From NCBI GenBank assembly GCA_018398575.1, contig JAGTXZ010000021.1, forward strand, positions 2,790,001 through 2,854,000: a stretch of 64,000 nt of DNA, written 5' to 3'. Both the position numbers and the translations under genes were made by a program. Numbering within the stretch: the first letter of the stretch is position 1; the number at the start of each line of letters is the position of its first letter. This DNA is from Ampelomyces quisqualis. Lineage: Eukaryota; Ascomycota; Dothideomycetes; Pleosporales; Phaeosphaeriaceae. Under the pieces are notes generated by a model. The model worked only from the letters and a program-made list of their open reading frames with translations, ran no database searches and was not told the DNA's origin. Below are positions 12,796 through 22,140 of the stretch, piece by piece.

Positions 12796-13495
12796 TAGAT
12801 ATTAACAACTTATTAATTAGTTAGTAAGTAACAAGGTTTACGTATTAACCTAAAACCTATTTATTACCTGCTTAAGTTACAAACTTACTAAATTATAGAA
12901 AAGACTCTTTAAAGTTCTAGAATAAGTTAAGCATTTATTCTAACTAAAACTACTAGAAGGCTCTAAGATCTACAACGTGTTTACTCTAGACGTCTTCTGC
13001 AAGAACTTTAACAACTCTCTGCCTAGTTAGCTAAGCCTAAACCTATCTAGCATCTTAATTTAAGGCGTTAAGAAATAGAAAGTTAAGAAGATCTTAGCTA
13101 GTAAGCTGTGCTGCTCTATTCTAAAGTATTACGTAAAATAGGTAGGCTATAATTCTAACTCTACTTAGTATAATACTTTAAACTTTATAGGCGCTCTATA
13201 TATGTTACAAGCGTTCTATAAACGCTATCTAAAATAGCTAGAACCTCTACAAGCGTTAGCTAAGTAGATTATAGCATAAGAAAAAAAAGTTAAAGATTTT
13301 ACAGTATTACAAAACAATTATATTAGAGAAATTAAACTTAATATTATAACTACTACACTAGTAGGTAATAGCTATTAATAATAGAAGTCTTACTCTTCTA
13401 TTAGATTTAATAGCAGACTATTACTACTACTAGTAGAATATTCTTAACTATCTAAATCTCTAGGTATAGACACTAACGCACTACCTAGTTGTTTT

Positions 13496-14384
13496 CTATT
13501 CTAGCCCTGCTTACTATAAGTACCTGCCTTCTGCGCCTTCTCTTACTCTACTAACTAATTAGCTCTTAATACTATTATAACATCTACTAGCTAGGTAACT
13601 ATACTAGTTAACCTAGCTGTACTTCTTCTAAGCGCCCTAACCTCCTTAGCTATTTTTCTAACCTTTTTAGCTAGCTCCTCTCTCTAGTAATAAGCGCTAA
13701 CTAATAAGTTAGCGTTATTTAAGTTAGCTACTTGTGTAGTGCCTACTTATACTATAGCAGCTAACTAAAATACTGCGTTCTTAATAGTAACCTCTTGCTC
13801 TAATATAACTTTATTAGACTTTTCTTTACCTAGAGTAGCAAACCTATAGTTAAAGGCCTTAAAGAAGCTATTATACTTTTAGCCTATATATAAAAGAACT
13901 AGGTAACACTTCTTATTTAAGAGCGTGTAATATGTACACTTCTTAGAGATGTTTAAATAGAATCTAAACTTAATATTAAACTAGCTATAAGTAAAAGCTC
14001 TTGCAGCCTATAGATAAATAATCTAATAGGCTAAAAGATAAGCTTTAGAAGAGACAAGAATAGGCATTGTGTGTATCTATAAAACAGTTAGCTAGTAATT
14101 AAATTAAGAGAGTAGTTAGATAGTAGTAGGTATATAAACGTATAGAAAAAAAGTATAAAAAAGTAGTATACTAAGGGCTAGTCTTGTATATATACTTTAA
14201 AAACTCTAGGTAAAGTTAAAATAACAAACGTGCTGCTGCGCTAAGTATAATAATAACAAACAGCTATAACGCGTTATTAGAAATTTAAAGTTAAGGTAAA
14301 TAAGACTTTTAGAAAATTTTAGAAGGTATCTAAAAGCGCACTAATAGAAACCTAATTAATAGAAACTATTAATTTTAAGAAGAA
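13496..14384. other. Unidentified AT-rich repeat relic
   Basis: Similarity to the left retrotransposon copy stops at about 13,495. On the minus strand, around 13,610-13,760, a stretch reads through a stop as REELAKKVRKIAKEVRALRR, a charged, helical, coiled-coil-like sequence that could come from a transposon protein. The rest, to 14,384, has no recognisable motif. The composition says it was also hit by RIP. Confidence 0.4.
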
Positions 14385-14690
14385 AAGTAATATAACAAGT
14401 ATATGCAAATACATGTTATATCTAATACTTTATAAAGGCTTAGTAATAGATTATGCAAGAGATAGTAGAGGTAGTACTAAAAGCGCTTTAAATTAGCTCT
14501 AACTTAGTTACTACCTTAACTATAAATATAAGCCTATTACATTAGATAAAAGATAAGTTTTTCTTATTCTTTTTTACAAGACCTATAGGTATATAGCTAA
14601 TCTAGAATCTCTAATACAATACGCACTTCTATATACCTCTAATACGTATCTAATTTAATCTTAATAGCTATACCTACCTGCGTTGTTATA
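14385..14690 (+). mobile_element. Third fragment of the Ty3/Gypsy element
   Basis: This piece matches the 5' end of copies 1 and 2: the leader with tatgcaaatacatgtta, the gag start (atgcaagagatagtagaggt) and about 230 bp of gag. Similarity ends abruptly at 14,690, where copy 2 continues differently. It shows at least three copies of the family within 15 kb, enough repetition to trigger RIP. Confidence 0.75.
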
Positions 14691-15620
14691 TATAGAGTAC
14701 TAAGATTATAGTAATCTATATTAGAAGTAGAGGTACAGGTAGTTATATAGGTAGAGTTATAGGCTATATAGCTAAGAAGATAGGCTGTATGTTAGTAGGT
14801 AGAGCCTATATAACTACTAGAGAAGTAAAACTAGCCTATAAAAGTAGTTAGGCGTTTTAGAATAAGGTTAGAAAGAGTAGTAAAGAGAATAGATAGACTA
14901 TAAGTAGATAGAAAGAAGATAAAGTAATTATAAGACCTAGCTGTAAAGACTATATAAATAGCTAAAGTAAGAGATTAAAAAAAAGAAAAGCTATAATAGC
15001 TATAGAAGTCTAATAGATAGAGAAAACTATACAAGTATACTATGTTAACTATAGATTAATTATAGTTTAGAAAGCTAGCTATATGCGTTTATAGCAGCCT
15101 GTCTAAGTAACCTAGTTAGTGTTAAATATATATTATAGATTAGATAAGAAATATAAACTATAGTGCAGAAAATATAAGGCTAGTAAAACGCGCCTAGATA
15201 GTTAGTACAAAACTTTAATAAAGCTAAATACTACTAATAAGTTATAGAAAAGACTATAGAAGATAGTTAACTTATAACTTAAGTAAATATAAAAAGTATA
15301 AGATTATTTATACAACGTAGAGCTATTATAGGTGCGTAGTAGAAAAAAACTAAATGTATAGACTATAAGAACGTAAAAAAGAGGCTTATACTTAAAGTAT
15401 AGAAACTAAAAAGAAATAGTAAATTAATAATCTAATACAGACTGTACAGAAATATTAGTCTGTGCAGTCTAGTAAACAAAGGGTATAGACAAAAAATAAC
15501 ATTTTTACATCTATTTTACAAAAGACACAGAAGGATTTAGGACTTAAAAATTAGATAGGATTGTAGCAGCAGTATAGACAGTTGCTTTGCAAAAATTACA
15601 GGTTGTGCAGGGCCGCTGCG
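14691..15620. other. AT-rich relic of unknown origin
   Basis: No complete motif is seen. On the plus strand around 15,310-15,420 the read-through translation has a basic stretch (VRSRKKLNV, then RTQKRGLYLKYRNQKEI) that faintly resembles the C-terminal tails of fungal pogo/DDE-type transposases; this is not firm. RIP-like composition persists to about 15.6 kb. Confidence 0.3.
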
Positions 15621-15954
15621 CGGGAGTTAGACTTAGGCTGTTAATAAGTAGATAATGAGTAGCAGTCTCTCTTTGTACGAGTTGCTAGAACATGTGCCTT
15701 GGTTGATAAAATTCCTGCTTGTCGTTAGATCGCTAGCAGGCCCAATAAAGGAATGGACTGAATAGTTCGTAAGTGAGGTGAAAGCTCGAGGAGCGGTAGG
15801 TTGCCTCCTCCCCTGTCCCTTCGCATGTCCCAATCATGCAGCAGGAGGCCGCGCACTTCTGTACAGCGAATCATAAATTGGGGGTTGACTTAGTAGTTAC
15901 TTCGTCAATTACTAATAGTAATTCTAAAATAGGCTTAAAGTATAATTGTTCTCT
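15621..15954. other. Transition zone, no gene seen
   Basis: Base composition changes here from the AT-rich block to near-normal DNA. A short AT-rich stretch returns at about 15,890-15,950. It holds small reading frames only, none of which resembles a protein family I know. Confidence 0.5.
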
Positions 15955-16195
15955 GGCCGATAAGTAGTGTGATTGTTTCCATCCAGCCGTTGGAAATGAA
16001 GTCTTTCACACCGGAGTATTGGCCAATAGAGCTCATGTATACGCCATGAGTGCCGTTGCATCAGGGATTCTTGACGAAGATGCTGGTTGTGTTGGTTTAG
16101 TCGTCGCCAACGTTGAAGCGGGTGTTGGTCACGATCAGGCCGTCGAAATTGAGGGAGTCAAAGCCGCCAGTGTCTTAGAGGAGGGACTGTGATGA
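15955..16195 (-). pseudogene. GH28 pectinase relic (exo-/xylogalacturonase-like)
   Basis: The reverse complement reads DTGGFDSLNFDGLIVTNT, then RFNVGDD, a stop, TNTTSIFVKNP, a stop, CNGTHGVYMSSIGQYSG, then VKDFISNGWMETITLLIGQ. This is the hallmark of glycoside hydrolase family 28: the NTDGFD segment, the catalytic GDD, the G-S/T-H-G histidine motif and the SIGQY box, in the right order and spacing. The two stops fit G:C-to-A:T changes. The C-terminal part is missing where the AT-rich zone begins, and no clear N-terminal half could be read upstream to 16,640. Intact relatives are secreted enzymes that cleave pectin backbones. This copy is a broken fragment. Confidence 0.8.
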
Positions 16196-16678
16196 TTGCA
16201 CAATTGGCATCAGACCAATGGAGACTTTGGCGGAGGAAGTAGCTCGCCTTTTTCCTACATGATGTAGTCTATTTCGATGGACCAGTTACCAGCTTGCGTG
16301 ACCTAGTCTTTAGCCAAGTACAAGATCTTCGAATGCAAGAAATCAGTGACTGACTAGGGTCACTTTTGGAGAGGCTACCAGAGTTCCACTCTCTTCATCA
16401 ACGTGTAGCTAAGGTTGTTGTGCCGCGCTCGACATGTAGCAGACACAGAGACACTCGAGAAGGCTTGAAGTCCAGTCTCCAACTACAAACCCTGCGAAGT
16501 ACTGCTGAGGCTCCGCATGTATACCTACATGTTGCTGACGGACAGATTTGCATATACTATGACCTCCAGTGCCACAGAACCTCCGACTCCTTCAGCTTTG
16601 TCTATTACCGTAGCCCTCTTTCTATTCTGCTAATAACTTGAATATAACCATTATACCTGATCTCATTTCTCCGTAGCA
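16196..16678. other. Intergenic or decayed sequence, no gene seen
   Basis: The stretch separates two divergent relics. The minus strand should hold the 5' half of the GH28 gene, but I can read no convincing family motif. A 91-codon plus-strand frame at 16,366-16,641 has no family-like features. Confidence 0.4.
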
Positions 16679-18090
16679 ATGGCCAGATCCGAAACACTGT
16701 ATAAAAGGCTGTCGAGAATGGCACTTTACCAGGATATGCTCTGTTCGCTCACGATAAATATGGTGAGTGTACGCCAGTTGAACTGTTGCCCCAGGAGAAA
16801 TTTACGTCTGTACAGGCAACACGCTGTTTTCCGATGTGAAGGGCGTAGCAACGCTCAAGGAGGAAGTCAACCGACTATTTTAGCTCGATACGATATGCGC
16901 AATGGCGTCGATGACGAATTTGATGACGGCAGTCGTGGCCTTGCAATGCGTAGAAAATGAATTAGCAACCCTCGACGAAGACGTGTCTAAAAGCCTGCCT
17001 AATATAGGCAAGTATGGTACCATGACCGGCTTTGAAGATGCGAGAAATCAGGCAAGCATAATCCCGAATACTACACCGATCACTCTCCGGGACAACTGTC
17101 ATGATCCTGGATATGACGATTGGCTAACAGTTACAGTATGCTTCTTATGCCAGTGGCCATGAGTACGATTGCATAAACCTAACGATCATAAATTGGCGAG
17201 TCAGCCGAGGCGAAACCCTACAGTCTGGACCGACAGTCAAAGAGAAGTCGACTGTGCCGCTTATCTGTGAATCCGGCGCGAGTTGGGCGTATAGCCACGG
17301 ATCGGACTGGGTAAGCGAGCTATGCCGCATCTGCTTGGTTGACGCATATTGATTGAGACATGCTAGACTAATTTTGTTGAGAAGGTGTCTGGTCAAACGT
17401 TGTAGACTTTTATTAGGGAGAGAATATGGGAGCCGCTGGAGATCAACAACATTAACTTTCGGCCCAAGAAGGGACATGACATGGAAAACAGAATGGCACA
17501 TATCAGCACGCTGAACGAGCAGAATGAAGGCCTCGCACGTGATGTTCCTAACTTCCATACCACTTTTTTTAGCGGCTGACTGTGTCGGCGGCGCAGGTGT
17601 CTTTGACAGGCCTAAGGCAGGCTTTGCCTTCCTCCAAGCTGTTCTCCGGCGGGGCACGAAGTTCTTCAGCGACGGGTTTTAGACTGGGCTTTTCAAGCCA
17701 CAAATCGATGAGTGATGCAAAATGCGTCAATAATATTCTGAAGGTTTCGCCCTTTCACACGCAATTCCTGGGCCTAAGTAACTTCTACGGACAGTCCGAA
17801 GCAGTGGAGCTTCACTGGCTGAGTGAACGAGGAAGACCAAGAGGGCCGGCCGTAGGAGCAAAGGGAGTACAGCATGGGGCGGCGTACCCAGCATGATTTG
17901 GGTGCGTACAAAGTCTTTATGGCTGAAGATCGTGGCTAATAAGGCACAGAGGATGATAACGTACCTCGACTTCAAGCTTGGAGTATGGGGGGTAGTCTTC
18001 TGTCAGACGATTCCGCCTATGTGTCCGGAAATATTGGCACTCCATGAGCAGGTCCAGTGAGCCATATTCGCCGAGGTATTTAAGAGATAA
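16679..18090 (+). pseudogene. Beta-lactamase/transesterase-family pseudogene
   Basis: Pieces in changing frames spell out a whole fungal serine beta-lactamase-like esterase (PF00144 type, the family that includes LovD). In order: MARSETLY at 16,679; KAVENGTLPGYALFAHDKY (about 16,707-16,764); a possible mini-intron; GEIYVCTGNTLFSDVKG; a TAG at 16,881; LDTICAMASMTNLMTAVVAL, containing the S-x-x-K-type catalytic motif with K replaced by N; TLDEDVSKSLPNIGKYGTM; NTTPITLRDN; GASWAYSHGSDW near 17,278; RIWEPLEINNINFRPKKG near 17,420; DCVGGAGVFDRPKAGFAFLQ near 17,577; then AWGGVPSMIW near 17,875 and GVWGVVFCQTIPPMCPEIL near 17,980-18,040. Several stops and frameshifts separate the pieces. Intact members hydrolyse or transfer esters using Ser and Lys; here the lysine is lost as well. 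Confidence 0.82.
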
Positions 18091-18852
18091 GAGAAATGGA
18101 TGACTCCCAGAAAATGAAAATGGGAAAGGGGTCGGTTAAACACGACCAGGCCGGAGCTTGCTTCGGGGTGATAGAAGTAAATGTGATCCGTGCGGCTTCG
18201 GACATGTTTCGGACATCGCTTACCGGTAGTGAAGTACCTCACTTAACCACGTGCTCACCTCTTTCGGCTGTCTTGCATCGCACTTCCAGTGATGATACTA
18301 CCAATGAGCAACAGGAATCAGCGTCTTTGCTCGTGACCTTGTTCGAAGACCATCGAAACGAGAATTGAAGAGTCACACCGACGATTTTCGCCTAAATGGA
18401 CGCAATGCAAGACTTCCCCGCATGCAGTCTGTCTTACACAGAACCTACTATCTAATTTCATCACCGGTATAAGGTCTCAGTATGAGCCACTTTTCTGGTA
18501 CAATGTCGACCTAGAGATGATAGTACAAAATTGCATGGAAATGTAGCTGAAGTACTCATTTCATGTACACTAGTGGCGCAGCGCAGGAAGTGCCAAGTGC
18601 TTGCTGTTGCCTTGTTGGCGAACAACTATGTAAGCCTCGCAGTCTCTGGCTCCTTAACTGCATCTCTCACAACCTTTCAATCTATCACTCGGACATTCTG
18701 AAGCGACTGAGCAGGTACAGGTGTCTGCTGCTTCCCTTCATTCTGTCCTGCAAACGAGCAAGTCATTGTCGCCCTCGAGAACAGTGATCCGGCAAATCGC
18801 AGATCGAAGCTTGATTAGAAGATCCTAAAACCCATTGCCTAAATTGTCCGCA
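18091..18852. other. Intergenic, no gene seen
   Basis: The stretch lies between the transesterase relic and the rvt gene and would contain the rvt promoter. Frames of 70-90 codons on both strands show no recognisable features. Confidence 0.5.
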
Positions 18853-19191
18853 ATGGCGTCTGGCAGTGTATTCTCTAAGACGCTCCAGACCATTACCACC
18901 ACCAAGCTTAAAGAGCTCGCAAAGCAACGAGCAGCCTTCAACACAAGATATGCAACGGTTCTAGCATCACGCGGAGCCAAGAAAGATCCGTTCGCACGCC
19001 TCATTAGTCTCATAGACGGTACAAAGTCATGTCTTGGCGTCAAGACGATCACCAACAAGGACGGCCAAGCTAGAAGGGTCATCAACGGCGGAACCAACAA
19101 TCCACGGCTTGAAACCAACCTTAGGAACTTTGATCGCTTCCTAGAGCCAGCTAAGTTTAACCCCTCGGTATCAGAGAAGATGCTCGCAGAC

Positions 19192-19194
19192 TAG
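19192..19194 (+). other. In-frame TAG in rvt
   Basis: This is codon 114 from the ATG at 18,853. The reading continues unbroken on both sides. TGG to TAG or CAG to TAG would each be a single RIP-type transition (CpA to TpA on one strand). Confidence 0.85.
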
Positions 19195-19275
19195 GAGAAG
19201 ATACTTCTGCAGTACCTTTCGGTCCAAGCCAACAAGTACCAATATGCAGATCTGTATGGCAAGCTGGTTACCAAA

Positions 19276-19278
19276 TAG
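19276..19278 (+). other. Second in-frame TAG in rvt
   Basis: This stop lies 28 codons after the first, between KLVTK and PSSEK. It too is explained by one G:C-to-A:T transition in a CpA/TpG context. No GT-AG pair removes both stops without also removing conserved-looking sequence. Confidence 0.85.
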
Positions 19279-20465
19279 CCCTCATCAGAGAAGTCAGAAC
19301 TGGCAGATAGCGATGTCGAAATAACGGAGAGCTTTGAAGAGCTTCCTGGTGCCAAGAAGCTCACTGCTAGGACTGAATGGGAGAAGAGTGTGTTTAAACC
19401 AGCCGACGTCAATTTAGATGCTCTGAAAGCCTATCTTGAACAACTGTTCATCACATATAAGAGTGCTTCTGAGTCTTCCATCAAAGCTCTCCGCCATAAG
19501 GTAGACCAGTTCGAGATGAGCCTCGCCAGGCCCGGACAGTTCACTGTGTCTACCTTGCGATGGGTCATCCAGGGGCTGCAAGCATCTGATCTGCTGCCTA
19601 ACGAGAAAATAGAGGTGTTGAAGGACTTTCTTAGACACGACGTCATCCTAGGAGAGATCGGTGACGTGCTGTCTATGCGCCTTTCAGCGCTCGACCGCTG
19701 GAGTTGGGGTGATCACGTCCCTGTGGAGCAACGACGAAAGATGAACGGCACCTTTGCAATCCACATGCATGAAGACGTCCTTCAAGCTATTTTCCTCCAC
19801 TATATCGGTGTCAAGTGGTCAGTGTTCTTCAAGTCAGCCTTCCTCAACATTCGCTTCAATGATGCCTGGAAAGACAGCCGAGCACAAGTCTCCAAGAATG
19901 ATCGTTTGCTGCGTAACTACTATCTCGGCCGCTCCTGGATGCAGGCCCATACCACCCTTGATAGCACACGCAATGACAGACATCGAAACAATTACTTTGC
20001 CCACCAGCTCCTCGATTACGATACTCAGGAGGTCGAAATGGCGGAGGGCGAAGAAGAGGCCGAGTACGGCGACTATGTTCAACAAGCTAGCAAAAATCAG
20101 AAGACTCCTCGGGCGAAACAAACCGCACACAAATGGACAGGAGGCAAAGCTCCTAAGAAAAAATTGGCCTGCATGGCGGCTAGAAATTCGGTGTCGTATT
20201 TGGAAAGGGAGTGTGAACAAGAATGTGAAGAAGACGACGACATGGGTTTCGGCATTTACGATGACGACGACTGCGCACTCCCGCAGACATATGGGCCCAA
20301 GAAACCCATGGAGGCGAAGCAAGACTTGCTGCATATTCTGTCGACCGAAATCATCGTTAACACGCGTCTACACGGTGAGCTGAGTTGTTTCCGCACAGTA
20401 TTCGAGTCATGGAACCCTCTCCTCCCTCACCAGACAGCCCTCGAGACCCTGAGCTTCTTTGGCGT

Positions 20466-20480
20466 GTCAGAAAATGGAAG
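20466..20480 (+). other. One-base frameshift in rvt
   Basis: Upstream the frame reads ALETLSFFGVSEN; downstream, after stepping back one base, it reads KWKTFFTKFLEAPLKFIDD. Joining them requires one extra A in the AAAA run. The upstream frame meets a stop only at 20,514 and the downstream one is open back to 20,385, so the crossing point is placed by protein similarity. A homopolymer sequencing error is possible. Confidence 0.75.
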
Positions 20481-21752
20481 ACCTTCTTCACCAAGTTCCT
20501 CGAAGCGCCGCTGAAATTCATCGACGACGGAGGAAAAGCGGAACCACGCCTACGCCGCCGTGGCACACCAGGCTCACACACTTTGAGTGATATGTTGGGC
20601 GAAACAGTCCTGTTCTGCATGGATTTTGCAGTCAACCAAGCCACCGATAGCGCACTACTTTACCGGCTGTATGACGACGTGTGGTTCTGGAACAAAGAGT
20701 ACGAAAAATCCGTGAAAGCTTGGGAATGCGTGGAACACTTCACCTCCGTCATGGGCGTCGAGCTTGACGACAAAAAAACCGGCTCCCTACGCGTATCACA
20801 CTCCGACTCCCCTGACCTGAGGCTAGATTCGCGCCTCCCAGCCGGTGAAATCCGCTGGGGGTTCTTAGTCCTCTCGCCATCGACAGGCAAATTCGAGATT
20901 GACCAGAACATGGTCAACGCACACATTTCCGAATTGCGCATGCAACTCGCCGGCCAATCAAAGAGCGTGATCGATTGGATCCAAGCGTGGAATTCTTACG
21001 CAGCCACATTTTTCAGTTCAAATTTCGGCAAGCCGAGCAATTGTTTCGGACGCAAACACGTAGACGCCATGCTCTCCACGCACCGACATATCCAATCGAC
21101 CATATTCTCCGGGGGAAACGTCGTATCCCATCTCAAATCCATGATTGCTACACGTTTCTCCGTACATAACATACCGGACGGGTTTTTCTTTTTCCCCGTC
21201 GAACTCGGGGGCTTGGACTTGAAGTCCCCATTCGTCAACTTGCTTCTCATCCGCGAACCCGTACGCTCCCATCCCTACGATTTACTCGACGAGTTTGAAA
21301 AAGCAGAGAAGAACGACTATGAGCGCGCAAAGAAAGCCTGGGAAAATGGCACTGTGCATCCCCTCGAAAACACCGCTGACGAAAAGTCCTTTTGCCCAAG
21401 CAAACCAGAGGAATTCATGTCCTTTGACTTTTTCACAAAACATAGATACTCCTATGACTCACCCGGCAACTCTTCCATCCGCAACACATACATTAGTCTA
21501 CTCTACCGCCCGAGCGAAACACCGATCGAAATCAGCCCGCTGATCCGCCAGGCGCTGAATGCGCTGCAGGGGCAGGAGAATCTCAAGGGCATTACGAGCG
21601 GAGACATGGATTCCTATTGGAAATGGGTTGTGCAAATGTACGGGCCGGAAATGTGTGCAAGGTTTGGGGGGTTGGGGGTCGTGGAAGGTAGGTTGTTGCC
21701 TGTGGGGATGGTTGGGTATTTTCGGGAGCGGAGGGTCAAGTGGATGGGGTAG

Positions 21753-22140
21753 ATGTGAGCAAGAAAAGACAGGGTAGCGCAGCGCAGGCAGTTGGCGATG
21801 CTGGCGATGCTGGCGATGCTAGTAATAGAGCGGATGCTTGATGGTGTATGCAATGTAGTGTGGTTGAAGCTGACTAGACTATTTCTTTGAGACATGGACT
21901 CAAGGCGCAATCACAGCAAAAACCCGTCCCACCCACATGATTACTGCGCCGATGCATGCCACTAGGCCCTTGATCTCAATTTCCAACCACCCTCTGATGC
22001 AAGTACTCTTTGCGCATGAAAACCAAATCCTCAAGCGCCTCCCATCCACTCAACATTGAAACGCCATGCTTCCCCTACTCCAACCAAAATTCCAACAACG
22101 CCAAACCCAATCCATGTTCCACATTGAATCCCGTCCCCTT
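21753..22140. other. Convergent 3' intergenic region
   Basis: This is the gap between the ends of rvt (+) and the inositol-polyphosphate kinase gene (-). It contains a ggcgatgct triplet repeat at 21,793-21,820. It should hold both 3' UTRs; no gene is seen. Confidence 0.5.

Larger units (their letters stand above)
6733..13495 (+). mobile_element. Ty3/Gypsy retrotransposon, RIP-dead copy 2
   Basis: The plus-strand copy is in two parts, 6733-11,942 and 12,796-13,495, split by a DNA-element insertion. Reading through stops shows: the gag start near 6795 (MQEIVE-like); a CCHC zinc knuckle at 8409-8450 (C-X2-C-X4-H-X4-C, with one stop inside); the reverse-transcriptase CVDY motif at 9686-9697 followed by KINALTRKDVYLI; the catalytic strand YLNIILIYSK at 9983-10,012, in which the expected DD of YLDD is mutated; an integrase core near 11,340-11,450; and KLSTAYY...QTNR at about 11,590-11,635. 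The order zinc knuckle, RT, integrase is that of Ty3/Gypsy elements. Many stop codons make it non-functional. Flanking LTRs were not recognised. Confidence 0.87.
1..15620. repeat. AT-rich, RIP-degraded repeat block
   Basis: The sequence is dominated by TA, CTA, TAG and TTA words, and all six frames are full of stops; almost no reading frame above 60 codons exists before 15.6 kb. Yet translation with stops read through gives clear Ty3/Gypsy motifs, so the base composition is the result of C-to-T mutation of former coding DNA, most simply RIP (CpA to TpA on both strands). The block continues past the left edge. It ends near 15.6 kb, where normal base composition begins. Only the insertion at 11,943-12,795 has clearly different composition. 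Confidence 0.9.
18853..21752 (+). pseudogene. rvt: rvt, reverse-transcriptase-related cellular gene, disrupted
   Basis: The frame starts at ATG 18,853 (MASGSVFSKTLQTITTTKLK) and runs to TAG at 21,750-21,752, about 966 codons. It encodes the fungal RVT protein, a single-copy, non-mobile relative of reverse transcriptases whose cellular role is unsettled. Supporting features: an acidic central insertion (20,220-20,275), the block GPKKPMEAKQ then LLHILSTEI, the RRRGTPGSHTLSD segment (RT motif B-like), the catalytic LYRLYDDVWFW (motif C, YDD) at about 20,660-20,692, and the conserved tail IPDGFFFFPVELGGLDL. The frame is broken three times: TAG at 19,192 (AD*EKILLQYL), TAG at 19,276 (VTK*PSSEK), and one missing base near 20,472 in the A run of GTCAGAAAATGG, where SEN must become SEKWKTFF. 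The coding character continues across all three, so these are lesions, not introns. Recent pseudogene or sequence error are the alternatives; two RIP-type TAGs favour the former. Confidence 0.83.

Noticed and set aside
16366..16641. 91-codon plus-strand frame between the two relics
   Set aside because: Not related to any family I know and surrounded by decayed DNA; its direction is opposite to the GH28 relic whose missing 5' half should be here.
19195..19389. Intron in rvt that would remove both stop codons
   Set aside because: The stretch translates in frame into rvt-like sequence (EKILLQYLSVQANKYQYADL), and no convincing GT...branch...AG set brackets both TAGs in phase.
20385..21752. Separate 455-aa protein at the 3' part of rvt
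   Set aside because: It begins inside the same conserved protein and continues it in the neighbouring frame. It is the downstream half of rvt after a frameshift, not an independent gene.
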